Assembly (NCBI GenBank): GCA_016124315.1
Contig: WGNW01000017.1
Coordinates: 1-51,350 of the forward strand
DNA length: 51,350 bases
Origin: Alphaproteobacteria bacterium
Lineage (GTDB): Bacteria > Pseudomonadota > Alphaproteobacteria > SMXS01
Reading direction: 5' to 3'
This document shows positions 22,988 through 31,781 of this stretch, piece by piece (position 1 is the stretch's first letter; each line of letters starts with the position of its first letter). The translations under genes and the position numbers were made by a program. Below the pieces are notes generated by a model. It was given only the letters and a program-made list of their open reading frames with translations, was not told the origin of the DNA and searched no databases.

Positions 22988-25900
22988 ATGACGGCGACGG
23001 CACCGATCTCGACCCAGATCTGGGACATGAAATACCGGCTCAAGGGGCCGGACGGGACGCCTGTGGACAAGTCCGTCGACGACACCTGGCGGCGGGTGGC
23101 GCGCGCCCTGGCCGAGCCCGAGGCGCCGGCCGCCCGCGCCGAGTGGGAGGAGCGGTTCCACGCCGCACTGGAAGGCTTCAGGTTCCTGCCCGCCGGGCGC
23201 ATCGTCGCCGGCGCCGGCACGGCGCGCGACGTCACCCTGTTCAACTGCTTCGTCATGGGCACCGTCCCCGACGACATGAACGGCATCTTCGACAACCTGC
23301 GCGAGGCGGCCCTCACCATGCAGAAGGGCGGCGGCATCGGCTACGACTTCTCGACGCTGCGGCCCAAGGGCGCGCCGGTGAAGGGCGTCGGCGCCGACGC
23401 CTCGGGGCCGCTGCCGTTCATGGACGTGTGGGACGCCATGTGCCGTACCATCATGAGCGCCGGCCACCGGCGCGGCGCCATGATGGCCACCATACGCTGC
23501 GACCATCCGGACATCGAGGCGTTCATCGCCGCCAAGCAGGACCCGGGCCGGCTGCGCATGTTCAACATGTCGGTGCTGGTGACCGACGCCTTCATCGAGG
23601 CGGTGCGCGCCGACGGCACCTGGGACCTGGTGTTCGACGGCACGGTCTACAAGACCATGGCGGCGCGCGAGCTGTGGGACCGCATCATGCGCGCCACCTA
23701 CGCCTATGCCGAGCCGGGCGTGATCTTTATCGACCGCATCAACCGGCGGAACAACCTCTACTACTGCGAGACCATCGCCGCGACCAATCCCTGTGTCACG
23801 GCCGATGCCTGGGTGATGACGGCTGAGGGGCCGCGCCAGGCCGGCGACCTGCTGCGCACGCCGTTCCGGGCGGTGGTCGACGGCAGGCCGCATCGTTCCG
23901 GCGATGAGGGCTTCTTCCCGACGGGACGCAAGCCGGTGCTGCGGCTGCGCACCGAGCAGGGCCACGAGCTGCGGCTCACGGCGGATCATCCGGTGCGGGT
24001 GGCCACGCGGGTAAGCCGCCATGCGGCGGAACTGGCGTGGCGCAACGCGGGCGACCTGCGGCCGGGCGACCGGGTGGTGCTGCACGATCATCGCGCCCTC
24101 GCCGCATGGCCCGGCGCGTATGGCGAGAACGAGGGCTACCTGCTGGGCTTGCTGGTGGGAGACGGCACGCTGAAGGCCGACAAGGCCGTCCTCTCGGCGT
24201 GGCCGGGTGCCGCCGTCGCGTGCGGCACGGTGGAGCGCCCGGGCGTGACGGCGGTGATGGACCGCGCGCTGGCGGCGGCGCGGACCCTGCCTCACCGTGC
24301 CGACTTCGCCGGCTGGATGAGCGTCGCCGGGCGGGGCGAGATGCGGCTGTCCGTGGCCGCCGTCAGAAATCTCGCCGCCGAAATGGGCATGGTGCCCGGC
24401 GGCAAGACGGTGACACCCGAGGTGGAACGGCAATCGTCCGCGTTCTACGCCGGCTTCCTGCGCGGCCTGTTCGATGCCGACGGCTCGGTGCAGGGCAGCC
24501 AGGCCAAGGGCGTCAGCGTCCGGCTGGCCCAGAGCGACCTCGGCCTGCTGCAGGCGGTCCAGCGCATGCTGCTGCGCCTCGGCATCGCCTCGCGGATCTA
24601 CGGCGCCCGGCGCCCGGCGGGACCGCGCCTGCTGCCGGACGGGGCCGGCGGCCGGGCCGTCCACGACTGCCGCGCCGACCATGAACTGGTGATCGCCGGC
24701 GACAGCCTTGTCGTTTTCGCCGAGCGCGTCGGCTTCGAGGATACCGACAACGCCGTACGGTTGCGCACGGCGCTGGCCGGCTATCGGCGCGGCCTCAACC
24801 GCGAGCGCTTCCTTGCCACGGTCGCCGCGCTGGAGCCGGACGGCGAGGAAGACGTCTTCGACGTCCGGGTACCCGGCGTCAACGCCTTCGATGCCAACGG
24901 ACTCTACGTCCACAATTGCGGCGAACAGCCGCTGCCGCCCTACGGCGCCTGCCTGCTCGGCTCGATCAACCTGGCGGCGCTGGTGAAGGAGCCGTTCACC
25001 GCCGAGGCCGCCGTCGACGGCGACGAGCTCGACGCGCTGGTCGCCACGGCGGTGCGGATGATGGACAACGTCATCGACATCTCGCGCTTCCCGCTCGAGC
25101 AGCAGGCCCACGAGGCGCGCGCCAAGCGGCGCATCGGCCTGGGCGTCACCGGGCTGGCAGATGCGCTGATCATGTGCCGCAGCCGCTACGGCTCGAAGGC
25201 GGCGATCGCGCTCACCGAATCCTGGATGGCGCGCATCCGCCGCGCCGCCTACCTGGCGTCCGCCGAACTGGCGGCCGAGAAGGGCGCCTTCCCGCTCTAC
25301 GACGCCGACAAGTATCTTGCCGGCGCCTCGGTGGCGGAGCTGGACGAGGACGTGCGCGCCAGCATCCGCGAGCACGGCATCCGCAACGCCCTGCTTACGT
25401 CCGTGGCGCCCACCGGCACCATCTCGCTGTTCGCCGACAACGTCTCGTCGGGGCTGGAGCCGGTGTTCAGCTTCTCCTACACCCGCAAGGTGCTGATGCC
25501 CGACGGCAGCCGCAAGGAGGAGACGGTGAGCGACTACGCCTACCGGCTCTACGCCCGCCAGTTCGGCGAGGGCGCGCCGCTGCCCGACTATTTCGTCACC
25601 GCCCAGACGCTGACGCCGTCGGACCACGTGAGGATGCAGGCGGCGGTGCAGAAATACGTCGACAGCTCCATCTCCAAGACCATCAACTGCCCCGAGGACA
25701 TCTCCTTCGAGGCGTTCAAGGACGTCTACATGCAGGCGTGGGACGCCGGCTGCAAGGGCTGCACCACCTACCGGCCCAACGAGGTGACCGGCGCGGTGCT
25801 GGAGACCGCCAAGGCCGAGACCGCCGAGCCGCCGCTGCCGCTGGACGAGCCGGTGCCGCGCCCGGCCGACGAGTACGAGGCGGGCGGCATCGTCTACATG

Positions 25901-26425
25901 ACCAAGCCGCTCGACCGGCCCGAGGCGCTGCCCGGCAAGACCTACAAGATCAAGTGGCCGTACAGCGACCACGCCATGTACATCACCCTCAACGACGTGA
26001 TCCAGGACGGCCGCCGGCGGCCGTTCGAGATCTTCATCAACTCCAAGAACATGGAGCACTACGCCTGGACGCTGGGCCTGACCCGGATGATCAGCGCCGT
26101 GTTCCGGCGCGGCGGCGACGTGTCGTTCGTGGTCGAGGAACTGAAGGCGGTGTTCGACCCGCGCGGCGGCCAGTGGGTGCGCGGCCGCTACGTGCCGTCG
26201 CTGCTGGCGGCCATCGGCGAGGTGATCGAGCAGCACCTGATCGACATCGGCTTCATCAAGCAGGGCCAGGAGATCGGCGAGAAGGCCGAGCGGCTGAAGC
26301 TGGCCGTGGGCGAGGAGGGCCGGCGCACCGGCATGCGCTCCTGCCCGAAATGCGGCGCGCCCACCCTGATCCGCCAGGAAGGCTGCGACACCTGCATCTC
26401 CTGCGGCTATTCCAAGTGCGGGTGA
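22988..26425 (+). CDS. nrdJ: Adenosylcobalamin-dependent (class II) ribonucleotide reductase with intein
   Basis: The 1145-residue precursor contains a 375-residue intein (269-643); the spliced enzyme would be 770 residues. It reduces ribonucleotides to deoxyribonucleotides with a B12-generated thiyl radical and does not need oxygen. The N-terminal ISTQIWDMKYRLK, TLFNCFVMG (first redox Cys near residue 79), and after the intein CGEQPLPPYGACLLGSINL (radical Cys 644, Glu 646) identify it. A TSCPD-type domain (KIKWPYSDHAMYITLNDVI on) and a C-terminal CPKCGAP...CDTCISCGYSKCG zinc-like region follow. The precursor cannot be active before splicing because Asn and Cys/Glu of the active site are separated. 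Confidence 0.95.
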   Translation: MTATAPISTQIWDMKYRLKGPDGTPVDKSVDDTWRRVARALAEPEAPAARAEWEERFHAALEGFRFLPAGRIVAGAGTARDVTLFNCFVMGTVPDDMNGIFDNLREAALTMQKGGGIGYDFSTLRPKGAPVKGVGADASGPLPFMDVWDAMCRTIMSAGHRRGAMMATIRCDHPDIEAFIAAKQDPGRLRMFNMSVLVTDAFIEAVRADGTWDLVFDGTVYKTMAARELWDRIMRATYAYAEPGVIFIDRINRRNNLYYCETIAATNPCVTADAWVMTAEGPRQAGDLLRTPFRAVVDGRPHRSGDEGFFPTGRKPVLRLRTEQGHELRLTADHPVRVATRVSRHAAELAWRNAGDLRPGDRVVLHDHRALAAWPGAYGENEGYLLGLLVGDGTLKADKAVLSAWPGAAVACGTVERPGVTAVMDRALAAARTLPHRADFAGWMSVAGRGEMRLSVAAVRNLAAEMGMVPGGKTVTPEVERQSSAFYAGFLRGLFDADGSVQGSQAKGVSVRLAQSDLGLLQAVQRMLLRLGIASRIYGARRPAGPRLLPDGAGGRAVHDCRADHELVIAGDSLVVFAERVGFEDTDNAVRLRTALAGYRRGLNRERFLATVAALEPDGEEDVFDVRVPGVNAFDANGLYVHNCGEQPLPPYGACLLGSINLAALVKEPFTAEAAVDGDELDALVATAVRMMDNVIDISRFPLEQQAHEARAKRRIGLGVTGLADALIMCRSRYGSKAAIALTESWMARIRRAAYLASAELAAEKGAFPLYDADKYLAGASVAELDEDVRASIREHGIRNALLTSVAPTGTISLFADNVSSGLEPVFSFSYTRKVLMPDGSRKEETVSDYAYRLYARQFGEGAPLPDYFVTAQTLTPSDHVRMQAAVQKYVDSSISKTINCPEDISFEAFKDVYMQAWDAGCKGCTTYRPNEVTGAVLETAKAETAEPPLPLDEPVPRPADEYEAGGIVYMTKPLDRPEALPGKTYKIKWPYSDHAMYITLNDVIQDGRRRPFEIFINSKNMEHYAWTLGLTRMISAVFRRGGDVSFVVEELKAVFDPRGGQWVRGRYVPSLLAAIGEVIEQHLIDIGFIKQGQEIGEKAERLKLAVGEEGRRTGMRSCPKCGAPTLIRQEGCDTCISCGYSKCG
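23792..24916 (+). mobile_element. Intein with LAGLIDADG homing endonuclease in nrdJ
   Basis: The in-frame insert of 375 residues starts with Cys (CVTADAWVMTAEG, block A) and ends VHN before Cys (VPGVNAFDANGLYVHN, blocks F-G). Block B is LTADHPV (TxxH). The two dodecapeptide motifs of a homing endonuclease are YLLGLLVGDG and FLRGLFDADG, both retaining the acidic residue, so endonuclease activity may persist. The insertion point is Asn-Pro/Cys-Gly-Glu, and the +1 Cys is the enzyme's radical cysteine. Base composition resembles the host gene, indicating long residence. Confidence 0.95.
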
Positions 26426-26440
26426 GGGCTCTTACGCGGG

Positions 26441-26534
26441 CTTGCCCTTCGCGACGCAGCCCGTGTCCTGCGCCCAGGCCGCGATAAAACAGGGATCCAA
26501 GGAGACGCGAAGCGTCGTCGCGAAGCACGGCAAG
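26441..26534. repeat. Intergenic inverted-repeat element
   Basis: The left arm CTTGCCCTTCGCGACG (26441-26456) is repeated inverted at 26516-26534 with a 3-bp insertion (all 16 arm bases match). The 59-bp interior has its own small hairpin, GACGC-GAA-GCGTC. It fills most of the 173-bp convergent gap between nrdJ and the cytochrome c gene and has no credible coding. It looks like a REP/MITE-like element. Confidence 0.5.
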
Positions 26535-26598
26535 GGTGGTTGTCTTCAGCCCTTGGGCCCCGGCAGCCGCCACGCCAGCGCTGCTGCCCGGCCGCCGG

Positions 26599-27834
26599 CT
26601 ACGGACCGGCCTTGGCGCCGATCGCGTCGCGCATGTCGGCGACGTTGCCGGCAGCCACCGGCGAGGCGCGGTTGCCCCAGGCATTGCGGATGTAGGTGGC
26701 CACGTCGGCGATCTGACCGTCGGTGAGCTTCCAGTCGAAGGCCGGCATGGCCGGCGCGGTCGGCCGGTGTTCGGTGTGAACCGCTTGCACGCCGGTGAGG
26801 ATCACGTGCACCACCGACTGCGGGCCGTCCGCCTGGACGATCCCGCTGCCCTTGAGCGAGTCGAATTGCCCTCGCTGGCCGCCGCCGCCCTGGGTGTGAC
26901 AGGCGGCGCACTGGGCATTGTAGATCCGGTGGCCGGCGCTCATCGGTCCCCGGTCCGGTTTTCCCCCGTCGCTTTCCTGATGCTTCGGCGCGGACCGGCT
27001 CTTGAGATAGACGGCGATATCGTGCAGGTCCTGATCGCTCATCTTCGAGGTGGAATCGGCCACCACTTCCGCCATGGGACCGAAGGCCGCCGTTCGGTCG
27101 TTGCCGCCGTTGGCGAGGTAATGGACGATTTCCTGCGATGTCCAGCTTCCGAGACCCTGATGCGACCCTTCGGTCAGGGAGGGCGCATACCAGTGCTCGA
27201 CCTCGTTGCCGCGCAGGGCCTCGTCCCGATCCGGGGCGCCGAGGAAGCCCGTGGGCGTGTGACAGGCGCCGCAGTGGCCGGGCCCTTCCACCAGATAGGC
27301 GCCGTGATTGTAGGCGGCGGTCTGTTGCGGCTGCGGTTGGTACACGCCCTTGTCGAAGAACAGCCAGTCCCAGAATGTCATCAGCCAGCGCCAGCTGAAG
27401 GGCCAGCTCAGGTCGTTGGGTTTGTTCTGCTTGTGCACCGCCGGTAGCGTCTTCAGATAGGTATAGATCGCGTCGACGTCCCGACGGGGCATCCTGGTGT
27501 AGTAATTGTACGGCATGGCCGGATAGAGATGGTGGCCTTCATCGTCCTTCCCGTCATGCAGGGCGTGCCAGAAGTCGTCCTCGCTCCAGGTCCCGATGCC
27601 GGTGTCCTTGTCGAACGTGATGTTCTTGCCGTAGACCGTTCCGAAGGGAGTCTCTACGGGCTTGCCGCCCGCGAAGGGTTTGCCGCCTTCGGCGGTGTGG
27701 CAGGCCGTGCAGTCGGCGGCGATCGCCAACTGGCGGCCGCGGGAGATCTCGGACTGCCGCGGATACGCACCGGCTGACCCGGCCAGGGCGCAGAGCCCTG
27801 CAATGGTCACGGCCAAAACAAGCATGCGCGGCAT
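26599..27834 (-). CDS. Tri-haem cytochrome c subunit of a membrane-bound dehydrogenase
   Basis: This 411-residue protein has a Sec signal peptide (MLVLAVTIAGLCALAGSAGA, about 4-23) and three haem sites CTACH (near 42), CGACH (near 190) and CAACH (near 320). Each is followed by a Met-containing region. The layout matches the cytochrome subunit of gluconate, sorbitol or alcohol dehydrogenases, which passes electrons from the flavoprotein to the quinone pool or to terminal cytochromes. ATG 27834 has AGGAG seven bases upstream; the longer open frame upstream only shadows the GMC gene. It is the third gene of the operon, 11 bp after the GMC stop. Haem insertion would require the Ccm system encoded at 47.8 kb onward. 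Confidence 0.92.
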   Translation of the reverse strand: MPRMLVLAVTIAGLCALAGSAGAYPRQSEISRGRQLAIAADCTACHTAEGGKPFAGGKPVETPFGTVYGKNITFDKDTGIGTWSEDDFWHALHDGKDDEGHHLYPAMPYNYYTRMPRRDVDAIYTYLKTLPAVHKQNKPNDLSWPFSWRWLMTFWDWLFFDKGVYQPQPQQTAAYNHGAYLVEGPGHCGACHTPTGFLGAPDRDEALRGNEVEHWYAPSLTEGSHQGLGSWTSQEIVHYLANGGNDRTAAFGPMAEVVADSTSKMSDQDLHDIAVYLKSRSAPKHQESDGGKPDRGPMSAGHRIYNAQCAACHTQGGGGQRGQFDSLKGSGIVQADGPQSVVHVILTGVQAVHTEHRPTAPAMPAFDWKLTDGQIADVATYIRNAWGNRASPVAAGNVADMRDAIGAKAGP

Positions 27835-27845
27835 TGTCCCGCTCC

Positions 27846-29612
27846 TCAGGTCTGCATCAACGGTCCCGGCGACTTCAGATAGCGGTTGATGATGGCGTTG
27901 GCCGACCAGTAGGTCAGCGCGCCAATGGTTCCGGTGGGGTTGTAGCCAGGGTTCTGCGGAAAGACCGACGCTCCCATGACGAAGAGGTTGGGCACGTCCC
28001 AGCTCTGCAGGTAGGGGTTGACGACGCTGGTGGACGGATCGGCGCCCATGGCGGTGCCGCCGGTATTGTGGGTCGTCTGGTAGGGGACGATCGAGTAGTT
28101 GCCCTTGCGGTACTTGGCGTGCACCTGCTTCGGATTCATCGCCTTGCCGACACGCGCGGCCTGGTCCGTCAGGTAGTCCGACAGCCTGTGCTCGTTGTCC
28201 TTGAAGTCGAAGGTCATGCGCAGCAGCGGCTGGCCGTGGATGTTGCGGTAGTTGGGATCGAGATCCAGGTAGTTGGACCGGTGCGACATCACCGCGCCAT
28301 GGGTCGAGATGCTCGCCGAACTCATGTAGTTCTCGGCGACCGCCCGCTTCCATTTGGCGCCCCATTTCGGGGTTCCGGGCGGCACCCGCTGGGTCTCGAT
28401 GGGCCGCCCGTTGGTGTTCCACAGGCAGATGTAGCCGCCGCCGATGAACCCGAGCCCCGAATGGTCGAAATTGTCGCCGTTGTAGTCGTCGATGGCGACG
28501 CCCAGCGCGCCGGCGCCGATGAACGGGTTGAACACCTTGTCCTTGTCGAAGAACAGGTCGACGCCCGACACCACCTGGTACGCATAGTTGCGGCCGAGCG
28601 CGCCCTTGCCGCTCTCCGGACTGTAGGGCTGGCCGATGCCCGACAGCAGCATCAGATGGGTGTTGTGGTAGGCGTAGGCGCACAGCACCACGATCTCCGC
28701 CGGCTGCCGGTATTCGTTGCCCTGGTCGTCGACGTAGAGCACGCCGGTCGCCCGCTTGCCGGTGGAATCGGTCAGCACGCGCAGCACCGTGGAATTGGTG
28801 CGCAACTCGAAATCGGGGTTGTCGAGCAGCACCGGGTGGATCGTGGTCTGCGGGCTGGACTTCGAGTAGTTGCCGCAACCGAACTTCTCGCAGAAGCCGC
28901 AATAGGTGCACTGGCCCAGCCTCACCCCCAGCCAGTTGGTGTAGGGCTGGGACATGTTGGCGGCCGGCGCGGTGAACGGATGCAGCCCGAGATCGTGGGC
29001 CGCCTTGCGGAACAGTTCGGGGCTGTAGGTCATGTCCAGCGGCGGGTTGGGATAGCCGCGCCGCCGCGGGCCCTCGAACGGGTTGCCGCCGGGCACCATC
29101 TCGCCGTTGAGGTTCCCGGCCTGGCCCGAGATGCCGCACAGGTACTCGAACTTGTCGTAGTAGGGCTCCAGGTCGTCGTAGGTGACGCCCCAGTCCTGCA
29201 CGGTCATGTCCGGATCGAGGGCGCCGTAGCGCTGTTCGTTGTGGCTGCGCACCTTGAAGTCCGACGGCAGGAAGCGCCACGTCTGGCCGTTCCAGTGGAC
29301 GCCCGCGCCGCCCGTGCCCGTGGCGGGCAGGAAGGAGCCCAGTTCACGCATCGGCAGCGCGTGCTGTGAAGGCGTGTTGCGGAACGTGATCGTCCCTTGG
29401 CTGGGTTCCTCGAACAGCGCATGGCGGTAGTAGTAGCGCAGTTCGTCCTGCGCGAAGGTGACCGCGAAGTCGTTCGAGGTGTCGCGCCAGGCGCCACGTT
29501 CCAGCGCCAGGACCTTGAGGCCGGCCTGCACCAGTTCCTGGCCGAGCATCGCGCCGGTCCAGCCGAAACCGACCAGCACCACGTCGACCGCCGGAAGCGT
29601 GGTGCCGCTCAT
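27846..29612 (-). CDS. GMC family FAD-dependent dehydrogenase, large subunit
   Basis: This 588-residue flavoprotein starts at ATG 29612, overlapping the stop of the small-subunit gene. The FAD motif VVLVGFGWTGAMLGQELV is at residues 11-28, and the C-terminal GMC signature includes HNTGGTAMGADPST near 517 and NPTGTIGALTYWSANAI near 560. A cysteine cluster CTYCGFCEKFGC near 233 matches the iron-sulphur cluster described in three-subunit FAD-glucose and fructose dehydrogenases. No signal peptide is present, so it is expected to be carried through Tat by the small subunit. The substrate is probably a sugar, polyol or sugar acid; the sequence does not settle which. Confidence 0.92.
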   Translation of the reverse strand: MSGTTLPAVDVVLVGFGWTGAMLGQELVQAGLKVLALERGAWRDTSNDFAVTFAQDELRYYYRHALFEEPSQGTITFRNTPSQHALPMRELGSFLPATGTGGAGVHWNGQTWRFLPSDFKVRSHNEQRYGALDPDMTVQDWGVTYDDLEPYYDKFEYLCGISGQAGNLNGEMVPGGNPFEGPRRRGYPNPPLDMTYSPELFRKAAHDLGLHPFTAPAANMSQPYTNWLGVRLGQCTYCGFCEKFGCGNYSKSSPQTTIHPVLLDNPDFELRTNSTVLRVLTDSTGKRATGVLYVDDQGNEYRQPAEIVVLCAYAYHNTHLMLLSGIGQPYSPESGKGALGRNYAYQVVSGVDLFFDKDKVFNPFIGAGALGVAIDDYNGDNFDHSGLGFIGGGYICLWNTNGRPIETQRVPPGTPKWGAKWKRAVAENYMSSASISTHGAVMSHRSNYLDLDPNYRNIHGQPLLRMTFDFKDNEHRLSDYLTDQAARVGKAMNPKQVHAKYRKGNYSIVPYQTTHNTGGTAMGADPSTSVVNPYLQSWDVPNLFVMGASVFPQNPGYNPTGTIGALTYWSANAIINRYLKSPGPLMQT

Positions 29613-30367
29613 TTGCCGTTCTCCCATGCCGGGCCCCCGTAGATTCCCGCCGGTGGGATCGACAGCCTCTTGTTGTGCTGCGCGACGTAGGGGCGGTAGT
29701 CGTAATGGGCGCCCGGAAAGCCGAGCATCTTCCAGCCCGCCATGTTGCGGTTGCCGCCATAGAGCGGGTCGGCGAAATAGCCTTCGCTGGCGTTGGTCAG
29801 CAGCAGAGAGAAGAACTGGTCGCGCGGCGCGCCATTCAGGTCGACGTCGTGGTGCTCGAGCGCGGTAACGATGGCGTCCTGCTGCGAGGCGTCGAGATCG
29901 GCAAAGCTCTTCCCGTAGTGCGCCTGAGCATGCTTCTCGATGCCGGCAATCGCCGTTCGGTACAGCTGGGCCGGAGTCAGCCTCGTCTGATAGCCCTGCT
30001 GCTTGGTGCCGGACGACCATGGCCCCTGCATGTAGTAGGACTGGCCGGCACCGAAGCCGCCGGACAACTGGCGGTCGAGAAAGAAGGTCACCCCGGCTTC
30101 GTCCGCTCCCGGGCCCAGGTCGTCGGCAGGGATGATGCGGTCGAGGAGCGCCGCCATCAGCGCCGCCTCTTCCTGGCTGAAAAAGACGTAGCGCTCGCCT
30201 GTGACCGGCGCCGGCGCATCGGCCTCGTCGGGACGGAACCGATTCCCGGGATCGAAATCCGGAGGCTGGGGACTCCGCGCCAGCGCGGCGCCGCCCAGCG
30301 CGGAAACGGCAAAGGCGCCGGTGAGCAGCGAACGCCGATTCAGCACTGTGGGCTTGCGGTTAGCCAT
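29609..30367 (-). CDS. Gluconate 2-dehydrogenase subunit 3 family (Tat-exported small subunit)
   Basis: This 252-residue protein starts at ATG 30367 with GGGAGGG upstream; the extra 14 codons to 30409 are unsupported. A Tat signal NRRSLLTGAFAVSALGGAALA spans about residues 11-31 (twin Arg then hydrophobic stretch and Ala-x-Ala-like end). The mature part has the family features LLDRIIPADDLGPGADEAGV and FFLDRQLSGG. Small subunits of this type escort the folded flavoprotein to the periplasm. It is the first gene of a small-large-cytochrome operon, each junction overlapping or closely spaced. Confidence 0.9.
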   Translation of the reverse strand: MANRKPTVLNRRSLLTGAFAVSALGGAALARSPQPPDFDPGNRFRPDEADAPAPVTGERYVFFSQEEAALMAALLDRIIPADDLGPGADEAGVTFFLDRQLSGGFGAGQSYYMQGPWSSGTKQQGYQTRLTPAQLYRTAIAGIEKHAQAHYGKSFADLDASQQDAIVTALEHHDVDLNGAPRDQFFSLLLTNASEGYFADPLYGGNRNMAGWKMLGFPGAHYDYRPYVAQHNKRLSIPPAGIYGGPAWENGK

Positions 30368-30475
30368 GGCGAGCCCTCCCCGACCCGTGATTGCTAGTGC
30401 CTGGGCCAACCCTCCTGCAGGGCATTTGTTCCATCGGCGTCCGAATTAGTGCGCGGGCTCGGCGGACGCCGCCCG

Positions 30476-31009
30476 TCAGACCTCCGGCGAGCCCAGCAGA
30501 CGCCACACCTGGTGCACCGGGCCGTCGGCGATGCCCATCTCGTCGAGGTGGGCGACGGTGCTGGCCAGATAGTCGAGGTTGATGCCGGAGACGCCCTCGG
30601 CGCCGTCGATCCAGCGTGCCTGCTCCTCGGGCGACAGCTTTCCGGCGTACTGGGCGTGGCCGCGCTCCACCACATAGGCGCGGGCCGTCACCGTGCGGCC
30701 CGGCAGGTGCACGGGATGCCGGATCGGCCGGTAGACCGCCGTCACCATCTCGCGGGCGTCCAGATAGGCGATCACCTCGGATTCCAGGCCGCGCGCCACC
30801 CGGTAGGCCCGGCCCAGGCACGAGCCGCCCCGGTCGAGGCCCAGCACCAGGCCGGGCCGCTCGCGGGTGCCGCGGTGATGCCAGGAATAGACGCAGAACG
30901 CGCGGTGGAATCCGTAGAGCCGAGCCGGCTCCACGTCCAGATAGGCGAAGCCCGGCCGCCACATCAGCGAGCCGTAGCCGAAAATCCACAGATCCTCCTC
31001 GTCGCGCAT
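30476..31009 (-). CDS. Gamma-glutamylcyclotransferase (ChaC-like)
   Basis: This 177-residue protein begins MRDEEDLWIFGYGSLMWRPG; the YGSL motif is the glycine loop of gamma-glutamylcyclotransferases. The segments AFCVYSWHHRGTRERPGLVL (near residue 36) and GRAYRVARG (near 62) match the ChaC subfamily, which splits glutathione into 5-oxoproline and Cys-Gly. The start at 31009 is chosen because the homologous core begins there; frames to 31084 add residues without a ribosome site. It is divergent from the DUF2125 gene, with 67 bp between starts. A weak GC hairpin follows its stop. Confidence 0.87.
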   Translation of the reverse strand: MRDEEDLWIFGYGSLMWRPGFAYLDVEPARLYGFHRAFCVYSWHHRGTRERPGLVLGLDRGGSCLGRAYRVARGLESEVIAYLDAREMVTAVYRPIRHPVHLPGRTVTARAYVVERGHAQYAGKLSPEEQARWIDGAEGVSGINLDYLASTVAHLDEMGIADGPVHQVWRLLGSPEV

Positions 31010-31076
31010 GGTCTGTTGTTGCTCTCCGCGGCGCGCCATCCTAGTTAGGGCGCAGCAGTCAGGGAAAGCCCCCGCG

Positions 31077-31781
31077 ATGATCAACAGATATGCAGCCCTG
31101 TTCGGTGCCCTCGGCGTCCTGTTCGCCGGCTACACGGTCTGGTGGTTCCACGCCGCCGACCAGCTGGAAGCCGAGTTCCCGAAGATCCTGGACGATGCGC
31201 TGCCGCCCGGCGCCGCCCTGTCGCAGCGGGTCACCGGCGTCGACGGGTTTCCCTTCCGCCTCAACGTGGCGCTCGCCGACGTCAAGGTGACCTGGGGCGA
31301 CGGCGACTGGGCGGCGACGCCGTCGCTCACCGGCATCTTCCAGCCAGGCACCGCCGACCACGTGATCCTGCACCTGGACGCGCCGGTTCAGTTCCACGTC
31401 CAGGGCGCGACCGGCACCCTCAACGCCGAGCGCGGGCTGGCGAGCCTGGTGGGCTACGAGGAGGGCGAGCTGCAGGTGGACGGCGACGCGGTCAACGTGG
31501 TGCTGGAGCAGCCCCCCGCCATGCCGGTGAAGGCCAGGCGGGCCCAGTTCCACCTGCGTCGCAGCACCGACGGCTCGGTGCCCGCCTTCGCCATCTCCGC
31601 CAAGGGCCTGACCCCCGCCAGCGCCGCCTCCGGCCGGCTCGAGGAACTGCTGGCCCGCTACGGCGAGCCGCAGCCGGGCGGCACCGTCGACATCTCGATC
31701 GACGAGCGGGCCGACGTCTTCCACGCCGGGGGCAAGACGCTGGACCCGGCCGAGGCGCAATCCTTGAAGCAGCTGTTCTAG
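31077..31781 (+). CDS. DUF2125-like membrane-anchored protein
   Basis: This 234-residue protein has one N-terminal membrane segment or signal (YAALFGALGVLFAGYTVWWF, residues 5-24) and a beta-rich exported domain: VTGVDGFPFRLNVALADVKV, VILHLDAPVQFHVQG and AQFHLRRSTDGS. Such a pattern fits the alphaproteobacterial DUF2125 family, with no known biochemical function. It overlaps the convergent thpR gene by four bases at the 3' end. The start ATG 31077 follows AGGGAAAG. Confidence 0.72.
   Translation: MINRYAALFGALGVLFAGYTVWWFHAADQLEAEFPKILDDALPPGAALSQRVTGVDGFPFRLNVALADVKVTWGDGDWAATPSLTGIFQPGTADHVILHLDAPVQFHVQGATGTLNAERGLASLVGYEEGELQVDGDAVNVVLEQPPAMPVKARRAQFHLRRSTDGSVPAFAISAKGLTPASAASGRLEELLARYGEPQPGGTVDISIDERADVFHAGGKTLDPAEAQSLKQLF

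Noticed and set aside
22949..26236. 1095-residue open frame on the minus strand opposite nrdJ
   Set aside because: It is a shadow frame typical of GC-rich codon usage, with His/Arg/Gly/Ala-rich low-complexity translation; nrdJ motifs on the plus strand are unmistakable.
26599..29280. 893-residue frame that could be read as a GMC-cytochrome fusion
   Set aside because: Its first part is out of frame with the GMC protein; only the part from ATG 27834 codes for the cytochrome.
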